Source: CAYGFH01 sp964356315 (lineage in GTDB: Bacteria; Patescibacteriota; Microgenomatia; UBA10105; UBA927). From it: a stretch of DNA of 61,367 nt. The notes beneath the pieces were generated by a model. The model did not search any database, was not told where the DNA came from, and saw only the letters and a list, made by a program, of their open reading frames with translations. The position numbers were made by a program, and so were the translations under genes. Positions 6,597 through 14,440 of this stretch are shown piece after piece (position 1 is the stretch's first letter; every line of letters starts with the position of its first letter). The stretch lies in NCBI GenBank assembly GCA_964356315.1, contig CAYHHA010000007.1, positions 1 through 61,367 of the forward strand, read 5' to 3'.

Positions 6597-8612
6597 TTAC
6601 TTGGAATTAAGCTCACTACTTTTGGATGCAGGTTCTGTAGTTAATAACAGTTTAATATCTTTTATAATCGTCAAAATATCTTCTGAATCCTCATCGGATG
6701 TATAGTATATTTGGTCACCATTTTTCTGAACCTGCTCATAAATACCCTTCCCATATTGCTTAACAAATAAATCTTTAACTATCGACTCCTTCTTATTGAA
6801 ATACGATTCAATTATCTCTTCTTTAGGAAATCGATTAGCTAGCAACGAAACAACTTCTAAAAGCTCTGGATAACCATCATACTTTGGATTTGAAAAGATT
6901 AATGATTGTGATTTTAATAATTTAGCTAGTAGTTCAGAAGTCAAGAAATCCGTAATACCTTCATTTAAAAATTTTGGGTATGATCTTTCTGAGTAATACG
7001 TTCTGAAGTGGAGCATCTCATGTAATAAAGTATGGATATAATAAGACATTCTATATTCCTGTCCGGGATAGAGTTTAATATATATATTGTTTGGTGAATC
7101 AAAGACTCCAGCCTGAATTTCAGGTGTTACAGGATCTTTCAGAAAATTTGAGTATGATCTTTGCCATGCAGCCAAATTCAAATTCCATTTTGGCCTAACG
7201 TCTATGTACTCTTTAAGATAACTTTCGCTTTGGTTCTTATCTGAAATTATCTGGCGTAGGCTGTTTTCAATCGTTTGTTTCCCCTCCCTGCAAATAGATT
7301 CATCCTTTCCTAGGTTTGATTCACAAGCAGATATCCAACCCTTTCCATAGGATTCGTATTTACGATACTCTCCATCAGAAGCGCTAATAGCGTTTTTCAA
7401 ATCTATAATCGAATTATCAATTTCTTTTATAGTGTTGCGTACATCTTGTATTCCATACAACAAACTATTCTCTATTTCTTTTTCTTTCTTCTTTTGCACG
7501 AGGATGTACTCATCGACTGGAAGAAATGATACTATTGGCTTTTTTAAAGATTTGTTTAAATAGTCTTTATAGTTGGAGTCTAGTAACTTACTAGCGAGAA
7601 CTATGGATAATTTTTCAATTGTGATGTTGCTTGGATTATTTGAAATTAAAGTATGCGATGGAAACAATAAGACTTCAAATTTAACTTTTTCTTTTAACGA
7701 AGCTGACTCTGACGCATAAAGTAGGCTTGGAATAATTACAGAACGATATAATGTATCTTTATCCGTATGTGAAATCTTCTTATATTGCAATACGACTTCG
7801 GTAACTGGGTCGTATTCAAAAAATGCCGGAATCGCTAGTTCCTTTTCTATAGCTTCACTAATACCTTGAATCGATTCAATTATACCTACCTTAGATCTTT
7901 CCTCTGAAGAGGATAATATATCAATTGAGGTAATAATTTCTTGATTTGCTTGTTTAGTTAACCCAAATATTACGTAAGTTGGAACGTAAGAATAGAGTGC
8001 AAATATTATAACTGGGTAGGCTTGTTGAATTAGTAAAAATATTAATAAAAATCTTTTTGCTACCACCCTCCGTAATTTGTAAATAACCCACAGAGAAAAA
8101 GCCACACTAAAGACCAGAAGCAGCGCTATAAAAATCCCGTCGTATCCACAAAAGGACCAAGAGCTCGTACTTAATGAACAAGTAAATTTCTGTAATAGCA
8201 AAGAAGTTGGGTTAGTTATGAATGAGTCAGCGACATCAAAAAGTTTACTTGTAATCGCAAAATTCCACTTCTGATTATATGATACCCAGAGTGATCCAGC
8301 CGTGCAAATTGAAAATATAGCCAAATATGCTAAATATCGTAAATTAAAAAACAGTTGCAGCACTGCATTCCTGAGGCTATATTTTTTTGCGTTCTTGACC
8401 TTTTTTTTACGTTTAGAACGTAAAGGGGATGTTGCGTGTTTATGTTTTTTACGTAAAAAATAGTAAATAGTTGATAAACCAAAAAAAGGCAAAAACCAAA
8501 GGAGTGAACTAAATGATTTATTAATAATTGACTGAACAATTCCGCCAAAACCCACACCTATTATAATTGCTACTACCAGTAGAGTAATACCTTTTATAAT
8601 TAGATTAATCAT
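6597..8612 (-). CDS. Membrane-anchored zinc metallopeptidase, 671 aa
   Basis: The N-terminal 230 residues hold about six hydrophobic segments with a basic cytoplasmic loop (RSKRKKKVKNAKK). A long helical region follows (residues 370-450, rich in E, K and I), then a C-terminal peptidase-like part with the zincin motif HEMLH at 531-535 and a downstream NEGITDF whose Glu is the likely third zinc ligand. This is the gluzincin layout. The substrate is unknown; the catalytic part should face outward. A small membrane-protein gene lies 28 bases upstream on the same strand, so the two are probably one unit. Confidence 0.65.
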   Translation of the reverse strand: MINLIIKGITLLVVAIIIGVGFGGIVQSIINKSFSSLLWFLPFFGLSTIYYFLRKKHKHATSPLRSKRKKKVKNAKKYSLRNAVLQLFFNLRYLAYLAIFSICTAGSLWVSYNQKWNFAITSKLFDVADSFITNPTSLLLQKFTCSLSTSSWSFCGYDGIFIALLLVFSVAFSLWVIYKLRRVVAKRFLLIFLLIQQAYPVIIFALYSYVPTYVIFGLTKQANQEIITSIDILSSSEERSKVGIIESIQGISEAIEKELAIPAFFEYDPVTEVVLQYKKISHTDKDTLYRSVIIPSLLYASESASLKEKVKFEVLLFPSHTLISNNPSNITIEKLSIVLASKLLDSNYKDYLNKSLKKPIVSFLPVDEYILVQKKKEKEIENSLLYGIQDVRNTIKEIDNSIIDLKNAISASDGEYRKYESYGKGWISACESNLGKDESICREGKQTIENSLRQIISDKNQSESYLKEYIDVRPKWNLNLAAWQRSYSNFLKDPVTPEIQAGVFDSPNNIYIKLYPGQEYRMSYYIHTLLHEMLHFRTYYSERSYPKFLNEGITDFLTSELLAKLLKSQSLIFSNPKYDGYPELLEVVSLLANRFPKEEIIESYFNKKESIVKDLFVKQYGKGIYEQVQKNGDQIYYTSDEDSEDILTIIKDIKLLLTTEPASKSSELNSK

Positions 8613-8640
8613 ATCGGCTATCTAGATCTGATTTCACAGA

Positions 8641-8901
8641 TTACAATCCTATTCCAACTGGCAAATTCTGTTGATCTGATGAGTTTGTAGGATATTTCTC
8701 ATAAAGAGATGACACGTAACCACTTATATCATCTCTCCATTTGGTGAATTCAGTTTTCCACTGTTCTTGTGATGCATTACTTTTCTCTAAAGTAGCGGTT
8801 TCTGTTCGATGAAGATTACGGAAGTATATGAATGAAGCTATTACTCCGATACAAGAAAGAGTCGATAGTAGAAGGCTAATAAATACCAGCGTTTTTAACA
8901 T
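8641..8901 (-). CDS. Small single-pass membrane protein, about 86 aa
   Basis: I do not recognise it. From the ATG at 8901 it begins MLKTLVFISLLLSTLSCIGV, a signal-anchor helix, followed by a hydrophilic domain (EEQWKTEF-like helix, WRDDISGYVSSLYEKYP). The reading frame could start five codons earlier at TTG. It precedes the metallopeptidase gene by 28 bases and may be its partner. Confidence 0.5.
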   Translation of the reverse strand: MLKTLVFISLLLSTLSCIGVIASFIYFRNLHRTETATLEKSNASQEQWKTEFTKWRDDISGYVSSLYEKYPTNSSDQQNLPVGIGL

Positions 8902-8988
8902 GTGCTTAACGATCAATCTAGCAATCGAAATACAGTCTCCGATTTGACTTTAATTAGTATTGTACTCCTAATATTGAATCAATGATAA

Positions 8989-9027
8989 TATGTTCTGAAT
9001 ATGTTCTGAATATGTTCTGAATATGTT
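8989..9027. repeat. 11-base tandem repeat, 3.5 units
   Basis: TATGTTCTGAA is repeated three times exactly (8989-9021) plus TATGTT (9022-9027). Confidence 0.9.
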
Positions 9028-9190
9028 AAATCGAATACATTTGGATGTGTATATATGGATACACATGACGAGATATGCTCATGTTTTCCTACTGTCTCAC
9101 AGCATGCACAAGGCTAATCACTCAAGATGTAGCTTTAGCCGTTTTGTATTGATTCTTACTCTCAGTCTAGATAAGAAACCTCATTTGATT

Positions 9191-9210
9191 TATGCCATTG
9201 CAATGGCATA
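9191..9210. repeat. Perfect 20-base palindrome
   Basis: TATGCCATTGCAATGGCATA is its own reverse complement. There is no spacer, so it suits a dimeric DNA-binding protein better than an RNA hairpin. Confidence 0.7.
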
Positions 9211-9434
9211 AACGAATTACTGAGGATTATAGAGTCTGTACCTGCAAAAGAAGGATGGAGGAAATCAACAGATCAAGAATATAAATTTTGCTTAAGAGAT
9301 AATGGCTTATAAATTTGTTTATCGGTATGAAATATGCTACAGTAAGAGTGTAAGAGGGCCTCAGAAAACTTCAATTCTTCAGTTAATAAATTCCCAAGGT
9401 TTGAGTAGATAATTACGAAAGGAGGTGAACAAAT

Positions 9435-9653
9435 ATGAATGCATTTTCAGAAGCAAAATTTATTCGTTTTGAAGACAAAGTCTTTTTTGTAGACTTAACT
9501 ACATTTAGTAAGCCTGGAGGAAAATCTGTTTTCTTAATAATTTTCCCTGATGGATCAGGCCGTCCAGCTAAAGGGTCAGATGGGCCTATGATGGATATAT
9601 TATTTTCGGGTAGATCCTTTGATACTGCAAAGGAGGCGTTTGATGCTTCCTGA
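9435..9653 (+). CDS. Small hypothetical protein, 72 aa
   Basis: Not recognised. A very strong Shine-Dalgarno (AAAGGAGGTGA) lies eight bases before the ATG, which makes expression likely. The protein looks like a small beta-rich domain (FIRFEDKVFFVDLTTF, KSVFLIIFPDGSG) with a C-terminal helix (DTAKEAFDAS). It precedes the HD-domain gene by 74 bases; a joint function cannot be read from the sequence. Confidence 0.65.
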   Translation: MNAFSEAKFIRFEDKVFFVDLTTFSKPGGKSVFLIIFPDGSGRPAKGSDGPMMDILFSGRSFDTAKEAFDAS

Positions 9654-9727
9654 GTTTTGATTGATGGTCAACCAGACAGTCATGCCATATAAAGAAGTAA
9701 TTGCAGTTACAATAGAAAGATACAAAT

Positions 9728-10441
9728 ATGATATATACAACCCTTATTCATAAGGCAATTCAATTTGCCATAAAAACCCATGAGCTTGACGCTAAGCAGA
9801 GAAGAAAAGGAACAGATGTTCCTTATGTTACTCACCCACTAACGGTCGGAATAATTCTTAGCCGTGTAACGGATGATGAAAATATCATTGCAGCTGGTAT
9901 ACTCCACGACACCATTGAAGACTGCGAACCATATGGGACTACCACAAAAGAGATGATCACAGAGAAGTTTAATAGTGAGATAGCGCAAATGGTTGATGAT
10001 GTGACGGAGCAGGATAAGACCCTCTCATGGATGGAACGAAAATTAGCAGCATTTGAACATATCAAACACATGAATCATGGATCACTACTCGTGAAGTCAG
10101 CTGATGTGCTTCACAATCTGACTGAGCTAAATGATGATGTTGCCACGAATGGAATTAGTGTATTTAGTAAATTTAATGCCTCTCAGGAGGATACGATCCA
10201 AAGATACCAAAAGCTTATTCCTGAAATCCAAAACACTTGGATTGAAAATCCGATATGCGATGATTTGCGCATTGCACTTGAGACGCTTATTAAAGCTACA
10301 TTACCGCCAAAGAATGTATCAATTAGCCTCAAATATCCCGATGTTTCTAGCCCTGCCTGCCGGCAGGCAGGTATTTCACCCCAGGTGTGTACTAGTATTT
10401 GCTTTGCCAAAAACGCCATATTGAGCATAAATATTCTTTGA
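9728..10441 (+). CDS. HD-domain hydrolase (SpoT/MESH1-like) with repeat-derived C-terminus
   Basis: The protein has the HD phosphohydrolase pattern of (p)ppGpp hydrolases: KQRRKGTDVPYVTHPLTVG, then AGILHDTIEDCEPYGTT (metal-binding HD) and later KSADVLHNL. Such small single-domain proteins are MESH1-like hydrolases of (p)ppGpp or related nucleotides; the substrate is inferred. The family-like part ends near residue 195 (ETLIKATLPPKN). From there the frame runs into the repeat at 10322-10395 and gains SLKYPDVSSPACRQAGIS plus a junk tail, so the native stop has been lost to a repeat insertion. Confidence 0.75.
   Translation: MIYTTLIHKAIQFAIKTHELDAKQRRKGTDVPYVTHPLTVGIILSRVTDDENIIAAGILHDTIEDCEPYGTTTKEMITEKFNSEIAQMVDDVTEQDKTLSWMERKLAAFEHIKHMNHGSLLVKSADVLHNLTELNDDVATNGISVFSKFNASQEDTIQRYQKLIPEIQNTWIENPICDDLRIALETLIKATLPPKNVSISLKYPDVSSPACRQAGISPQVCTSICFAKNAILSINIL
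10322..10395. repeat. TTAGCCTCAA / GGCAGG palindromic element, copy 3 (perfect)
   Basis: Carries the perfect palindrome CCTGCCTGCCGGCAGGCAGG (10352-10371) inside the same flanks as 6518-6590. It lies within the 3' part of the HD-domain frame. Confidence 0.85.
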
Positions 10442-10518
10442 GGCGACGGCTCAAACAACTCATTCCAGAGCTGTATTGTGCCTAAATATATTGAAAATGA
10501 GCAAAAGATGACAATAAA

Positions 10519-10527
10519 TGCTATAAT
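10519..10527 (+). promoter_or_regulatory. Extended -10 promoter of the cold-shock gene
   Basis: TGC-TATAAT (extended -10) with no good -35. Transcription from about 10534 would give a leader of roughly 100 bases before the ATG at 10637, far longer than for other genes here and similar to cspA-type leaders. The leader includes a Shine-Dalgarno-like GAAAGGAG (10537-10544) with no start codon to use it. Confidence 0.6.
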
Positions 10528-10636
10528 GCAACTACAGAAAGGAGACATTGTAGGTATCTATACTACGTTGCCTCTCTAGCTTTACAGCAAGAGTGAGTCT
10601 TTGTATTCAAGGAATATTTACAATTTAAAAAATACT

Positions 10637-10834
10637 ATGACAGGTACAGTTAAAACTAAAACCGATCGAGGATTTGGATTTATCAGCCGTGACGGCGAAG
10701 CAAAAGATTTATTCTTTCATTCTAAAGAATTGAATGGAGTAACTTTTGATGAACTTCAGGTTGGCGCAACAGTAACATTTGATGTTGCTGATGGAGAAAA
10801 AGGTCCATTTGCTAAGAACGTAAAACTCGCATAA
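10637..10834 (+). CDS. Cold-shock domain protein, 65 aa
   Basis: A single cold-shock OB-fold domain, an RNA/ssDNA chaperone. Both nucleic-acid-binding motifs are present: RNP1 GFGFISR (with DRGFGFI) and RNP2-like DLFFHSKEL. It begins MTGTVKTKTDRGFGFI, the normal CSP N-terminus, so the ATG at 10637 is preferred over an in-frame TTG at 10601 that would add 12 unusual residues. A strong terminator follows 22 bases after the stop, so it is monocistronic. Confidence 0.92.
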   Translation: MTGTVKTKTDRGFGFISRDGEAKDLFFHSKELNGVTFDELQVGATVTFDVADGEKGPFAKNVKLA

Positions 10835-10855
10835 TATCCAATTGGATATAGCGAA

Positions 10856-10883
10856 AAAAAGCCCCGTGAAAGCGGGGCTTTTT
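10856..10883. terminator. Strong intrinsic terminator after the cold-shock gene
   Basis: AAAAAGCCCCG and CGGGGCTTTTT form an 11-bp stem around a short TGAAAG loop. With A and T tracts on both sides it can also serve the convergent glycogen synthase gene. Confidence 0.95.
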
Positions 10884-10902
10884 CGTGGGGTTCAATTGAT
10901 TG

Positions 10903-12378
10903 CTAGGAACTTAGGATTTTCTGATACAACGATAAGTATTGTTTTGCAGATTCCGTCCAGGAAAAATCCCGTTTCATGGCCGACCAAACCATTTTGTTAT
11001 GTTTTTTTGCATTTTCTGATCGCACGGCTAGAGCGCTAATGATGGTTTCTTCTAGATCTATAGACGAAGATTTTGCAAATATATATCCGTTTTTCCCATG
11101 AATAACAGTATCATTGAGGCCCCCTGTCGCTCGCGCAATCGGAAGAGCTCCGTAGCGCATTGCGTTCATTTGAATGAGACAGCATGGCTCAAAATATGAG
11201 GGAATCATCATAAAATCGCTCGCGGCGTAAATAAGAGACGCTAACGCATCGTCATAAACCGTTGTCACGGAAACTCTATCTGGATTAAATGCGCTCAGCA
11301 GATGAAACCGTTCTTCCCATGACTCTTCGCCCTGTCCCATAATGACAAATTGACACTCCTGGAGCGCATCTCTCGCGATCATTCTATGAATAAGATCTAT
11401 CCCCTTTTGTCTCTGATCTAAACGGCCGATATATCCGACGATTGGAATAGCGCTATTCACTGGCAGCTGTAATCGCTCCTGAAGTTTCTTTTTATTTATC
11501 TGCTTTCCTCGGGTAATATCCACAACAGAAGCGTCATCAATCGTGTCTTTTTCTTTTGCAGAATACCGAACATCCAGAAAGCTATTTGTAGCCGGATTTT
11601 TCAACATATAGTCTATACCGTTTAGTATTGCGGTGGTTTTGTACATATGCTCACGGATGACAACATCTAAACCCACACCATGCTCTTCTGTCTGAATCTC
11701 CTTTAGGTAGGTAGGCGATACAGTATTTACCCAATCAGCATTTATGATCCCCTCTTGCAATAAGTTAAATTGATGCGATACAGATTCCCATTTTAACAAC
11801 GATAATGCCTCACGGGGAATATGAAGTTTCTCAGCAATGAGTGGAGAAAATTTCCGTTGATGCGTAATACAATGAATGGTCAGAAGCGATTTTATCGGAA
11901 GTTTGTTTGCTTTTATAAGAAGGGGGATCAGTCCACAATGATTATCATTACAGTGGACAAGATCCGGCACCCATGCCCCAAACAATCCCCGCTTTACTGC
12001 TTCCACGACGGCCAGAGCGAACACAACAAACGTTTCAGCAATCGGCTTATCAAAATATTGTTTATTCCCTAAAAGATACACAGGAATATCTGTATTGAGA
12101 AAAAATATTTTATGAAGCGTAATTTCCAATTTTTGCGTACCATAAAGGATAGTAAAACCAGCTTCTCGCTTTTTTCGCTGACCCAATACCTTGAGCGCTT
12201 TATAATGAGGGATGACTAATCTAATATCTACACCTATTGATTTGAGAGCCCTAGGGAGAGACCGGGCTACTTCTCCTAATCCTCCGACCTTCAAGAAAGG
12301 CTCAACTTCCCATACAGCAAATAAGATTTTCGGCTTGACCGTGACATTCTTTGCTAGTATTGAAGTTCTATAGGACAT
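10903..12378 (-). CDS. glgA: Glycogen/starch synthase (GT5), 491 aa
   Basis: Transfers glucose from ADP- or UDP-glucose to the non-reducing end of an alpha-1,4-glucan. The family KxGGL motif is present (KVGGLGEVARSLPRAL, Lys30). The C-terminal GT-B domain shows GYIGRLDQRQKGIDL and the catalytic block YFEPCCLIQMNAMRYGALPIARATGGLNDTV. Length is typical for GlgA (about 480). An AGTATA/TATACT -10 box at 12386-12391 lies seven bases before the ATG. It is the only glycogen gene in view, so it may serve a solitary glucan pathway, as is common in CPR. Confidence 0.9.
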   Translation of the reverse strand: MSYRTSILAKNVTVKPKILFAVWEVEPFLKVGGLGEVARSLPRALKSIGVDIRLVIPHYKALKVLGQRKKREAGFTILYGTQKLEITLHKIFFLNTDIPVYLLGNKQYFDKPIAETFVVFALAVVEAVKRGLFGAWVPDLVHCNDNHCGLIPLLIKANKLPIKSLLTIHCITHQRKFSPLIAEKLHIPREALSLLKWESVSHQFNLLQEGIINADWVNTVSPTYLKEIQTEEHGVGLDVVIREHMYKTTAILNGIDYMLKNPATNSFLDVRYSAKEKDTIDDASVVDITRGKQINKKKLQERLQLPVNSAIPIVGYIGRLDQRQKGIDLIHRMIARDALQECQFVIMGQGEESWEERFHLLSAFNPDRVSVTTVYDDALASLIYAASDFMMIPSYFEPCCLIQMNAMRYGALPIARATGGLNDTVIHGKNGYIFAKSSSIDLEETIISALAVRSENAKKHNKMVWSAMKRDFSWTESAKQYLSLYQKILSS

Positions 12379-12441
12379 TACTACTAGTATACCATATCTT
12401 GAGAGCGTAAGTACGCGATAAAAGAAGGATTTGTTACTAAT

Positions 12442-12720
12442 CTATTTGGTGGTTTCCAGAAGCTTTTTGGATAATGCAAGGATAGAATCTGCCCATTTTG
12501 CGCGATCCATATCTCCTGCTTTATATTCCTTCTCTAGTTTTTCATAAGAGGTACAAAATTTTGAAAATTCTGAAGAAAATGCAGGAGGCAATGGGAATGT
12601 CAAAAGCGCATTCACATTTTTTCGGGTAAGCTCTAAAAATAACTCTATCCGTACCTGTTCCTGTGTAAAACACGTGCGAGTCCACTCCCCGATTTGGTTG
12701 AGGTTTTCTGCGGTGTCCAA
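12442..12720 (-). CDS. Small hypothetical protein, about 92 aa
   Basis: Not recognised. It appears all-helical, with a WTRTCFTQEQVRIELFLELTRK segment, a proline-rich linker (FPLPPAF) and a C-terminal helix (EYKAGDMDRAKWADSILALSKKLL). The only in-frame start is TTG at 12720, with no ATG upstream, so the start is uncertain. It lies 63 bases upstream of glgA, which has its own promoter. Confidence 0.5.
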   Translation of the reverse strand: MDTAENLNQIGEWTRTCFTQEQVRIELFLELTRKNVNALLTFPLPPAFSSEFSKFCTSYEKLEKEYKAGDMDRAKWADSILALSKKLLETTK

Positions 12721-12836
12721 AACCAGATCTCTCTGATTTTTTTCTGAATAATTGCTGATAGAGGGTTGTTGTATTATCTGTCTATTCTACCATTTTTTTA
12801 TAAGATATTCAAACAGACATTAAGATTGATAGAACG

Positions 12837-12845
12837 TGATATAAT
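12837..12845 (+). promoter_or_regulatory. Extended -10 promoter of pdxST
   Basis: TGA-TATAAT with no clear -35; the pdxS ATG is nine bases downstream, so the transcript has at most a few leader bases. Confidence 0.65.
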
Positions 12846-12854
12846 ATTTCCCAT

Positions 12855-13745
12855 ATGAAAACAAAAGGGACATTTACTATAAAATCTGGACTTGCTCAAA
12901 TGATCAGAGGTGGCGTCATCATGGACGTCGTCAATGCAAAACAAGCCGAAATCGCTGAAAAAGCAGGAGCAGTGGCTGTTATGGCGCTTGAAAGAGTTCC
13001 GTCCGATATTCGTGCAGATGGCGGAGTTGCCCGCATGAGCGACCCTTCTAAGATCAAAGAAATCCAACTAGCCGTCACCATACCCGTCATGGCGAAATGT
13101 CGCATTGGACATTTTGTTGAAGCGCAAATCCTCGAAGCGCTCGGAGTAGATTTCATAGATGAGAGTGAAGTGCTCACTCCTGCTGATGATCAGTTTCATA
13201 TAGACAAATCCCCGTTTACTGTACCATTCGTTTGTGGATGTCGCGATTTGGGCGAGGCGCTGCGACGCATCCATGAGGGAGCGGCGATGATACGAACAAA
13301 AGGTGAAGCCGGCAGTGGAAACATCGTTGAAGCTGTTAGACACATTCGATCTGTAGATGCTGGGATGAAAGAGATCACAGAATTATATGCAAAAAAACAA
13401 ACCGCAAAGCTTAAAGCGATAGCGCTCTCCTACTGTGTTCCATACGAACTTGTGTTGAAAACTGCGCAACTCGGCAGACTTCCTGTCGTCAACTTTGCAG
13501 CAGGAGGCGTCGCAACTCCAGCTGATGCCGCGCTGTGCATGCAACTCGGCGTAGACGGTGTTTTTGTAGGATCCGGTATTTTCAAAAGCAGTAATCCGGA
13601 AAAATACGCAAAAGCAGTCGTGGATGCGGTAGCTCATTTTACCGATGCAAAAGAAATTGCCAGAGTCAGTGAAAATCTTGGTGGAGCGATGAAAGGCTTG
13701 GAAATCGCTGCCCTTGAAACAAAAATGGCATCCAGAGGCATATAA
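12855..13745 (+). CDS. pdxS: Pyridoxal 5'-phosphate synthase, PdxS subunit
   Basis: Makes PLP from ribose 5-phosphate, glyceraldehyde 3-phosphate and PdxT-supplied ammonia, in a dodecameric (beta-alpha)8 barrel. All key residues are in canonical positions: Asp24 (GGVIMDV), the Schiff-base Lys81 (VMAKCRIGH) and Lys149 (RTKGEAGSGN). At 296 aa it is full length. It is followed 11 bases later by pdxT. The neighbours (beta-lactamase-like, Lon) are not related to vitamin B6. A complete PLP synthase is notable in what looks like a reduced genome, and it would serve PLP enzymes such as SufS nearby. Confidence 0.97.
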   Translation: MKTKGTFTIKSGLAQMIRGGVIMDVVNAKQAEIAEKAGAVAVMALERVPSDIRADGGVARMSDPSKIKEIQLAVTIPVMAKCRIGHFVEAQILEALGVDFIDESEVLTPADDQFHIDKSPFTVPFVCGCRDLGEALRRIHEGAAMIRTKGEAGSGNIVEAVRHIRSVDAGMKEITELYAKKQTAKLKAIALSYCVPYELVLKTAQLGRLPVVNFAAGGVATPADAALCMQLGVDGVFVGSGIFKSSNPEKYAKAVVDAVAHFTDAKEIARVSENLGGAMKGLEIAALETKMASRGI

Positions 13746-13756
13746 CTTCACGAAGT

Positions 13757-14347
13757 ATGGACTTAACGATCGGCGTTTTATCGTTTCATGGTGATGTATT
13801 GGAACACATACAGGCAACCATGAGAGCTGCGGAAAAACTTCACACACCCGTAACGGTTATCCCTGTCCGGACAAAGGAAGCGCTTTCAAAAGTCGCTGGG
13901 CTAATTTTACCTGGAGGCGAAAGTACAACAATGCATAAATTATGTGTTCGGGAAGGAATGTGGGAGCAAATGAAATCGATCCCGTTTATTTTTGGCACAT
14001 GTGCAGGCGCCATAATGCTCGCAAAAAAAATTCTTCATAAAGCGGAAGGTCAGGAATCACTCGAGAGAATAGGGATAGATATAGATAGAAATGCATATGG
14101 AAGACAAACTGATTCGTTTCAGGAGATACTTTCCACAACGCTCGGAGAAGTAACCGCAGTCTATATCCGCGCCCCAAAAATAGTATCCATCAAACCATCT
14201 ATTACAATTTTTGCAGGCACAAACGAAAACGTTCTCGCTTGCGAAGAAATCTCAGACGGTCTCTATAATCTTGCTACCTGTTTTCACCCAGAACTCACAA
14301 CCACCCTGTTTCATGAATATTTTCTGAAAAAAATTATTAACTCATAA
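13757..14347 (+). CDS. pdxT: Pyridoxal 5'-phosphate synthase, PdxT glutaminase subunit
   Basis: A class I glutamine amidotransferase that releases ammonia to PdxS. The family motifs LILPGGESTT (49-58), the nucleophile Cys82 in FGTCAGAIMLA and the catalytic His-Glu pair in CFHPEL are all present. The usual N-terminus IGVLALQG appears as IGVLSFHGD, a conservative variant. Length (196 aa) is typical. Translation is likely coupled to pdxS through the 11-base spacing. Confidence 0.95.
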   Translation: MDLTIGVLSFHGDVLEHIQATMRAAEKLHTPVTVIPVRTKEALSKVAGLILPGGESTTMHKLCVREGMWEQMKSIPFIFGTCAGAIMLAKKILHKAEGQESLERIGIDIDRNAYGRQTDSFQEILSTTLGEVTAVYIRAPKIVSIKPSITIFAGTNENVLACEEISDGLYNLATCFHPELTTTLFHEYFLKKIINS

Positions 14348-14397
14348 ATATCATCGATTAATCCAGTGCATTTTTCAGGCTAATTCTTCCGTGTATA

Positions 14398-14406
14398 TGG
14401 TATACT
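14398..14406 (+). promoter_or_regulatory. Extended -10 promoter (TGG-TATACT)
   Basis: Drives the beta-lactamase-fold gene with a leader of roughly 28 bases. No Shine-Dalgarno is visible before its ATG. Confidence 0.5.
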
Positions 14407-14440
14407 CACAGCATCCACAAAATGATTAACTAATTTCGTC

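Larger units (their letters stand above)
8902..9434. other. Intergenic region with tandem repeat, palindrome and a possible gene fragment
   Basis: No full gene. It holds an 11-base tandem repeat (8989-9027) and a perfect 20-base palindrome (9191-9210). After the palindrome, 9211-9312 is an open frame without a normal start, reading NELLRIIESVPAKEGW then KSTDQEYKFCLRDNGL and a stop; its protein-like composition suggests a decayed gene end. Confidence 0.4.

Noticed and set aside
6282..6705. Open frames containing ACRQAG and similar peptides on both strands
   Set aside because: They are translations of the palindromic element and its flanks; no family resemblance and no start signals.
9023..9211. 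62-aa plus-strand frame after the tandem repeat
   Set aside because: No Shine-Dalgarno or promoter at leaderless distance, low-complexity composition, ends in the palindrome.
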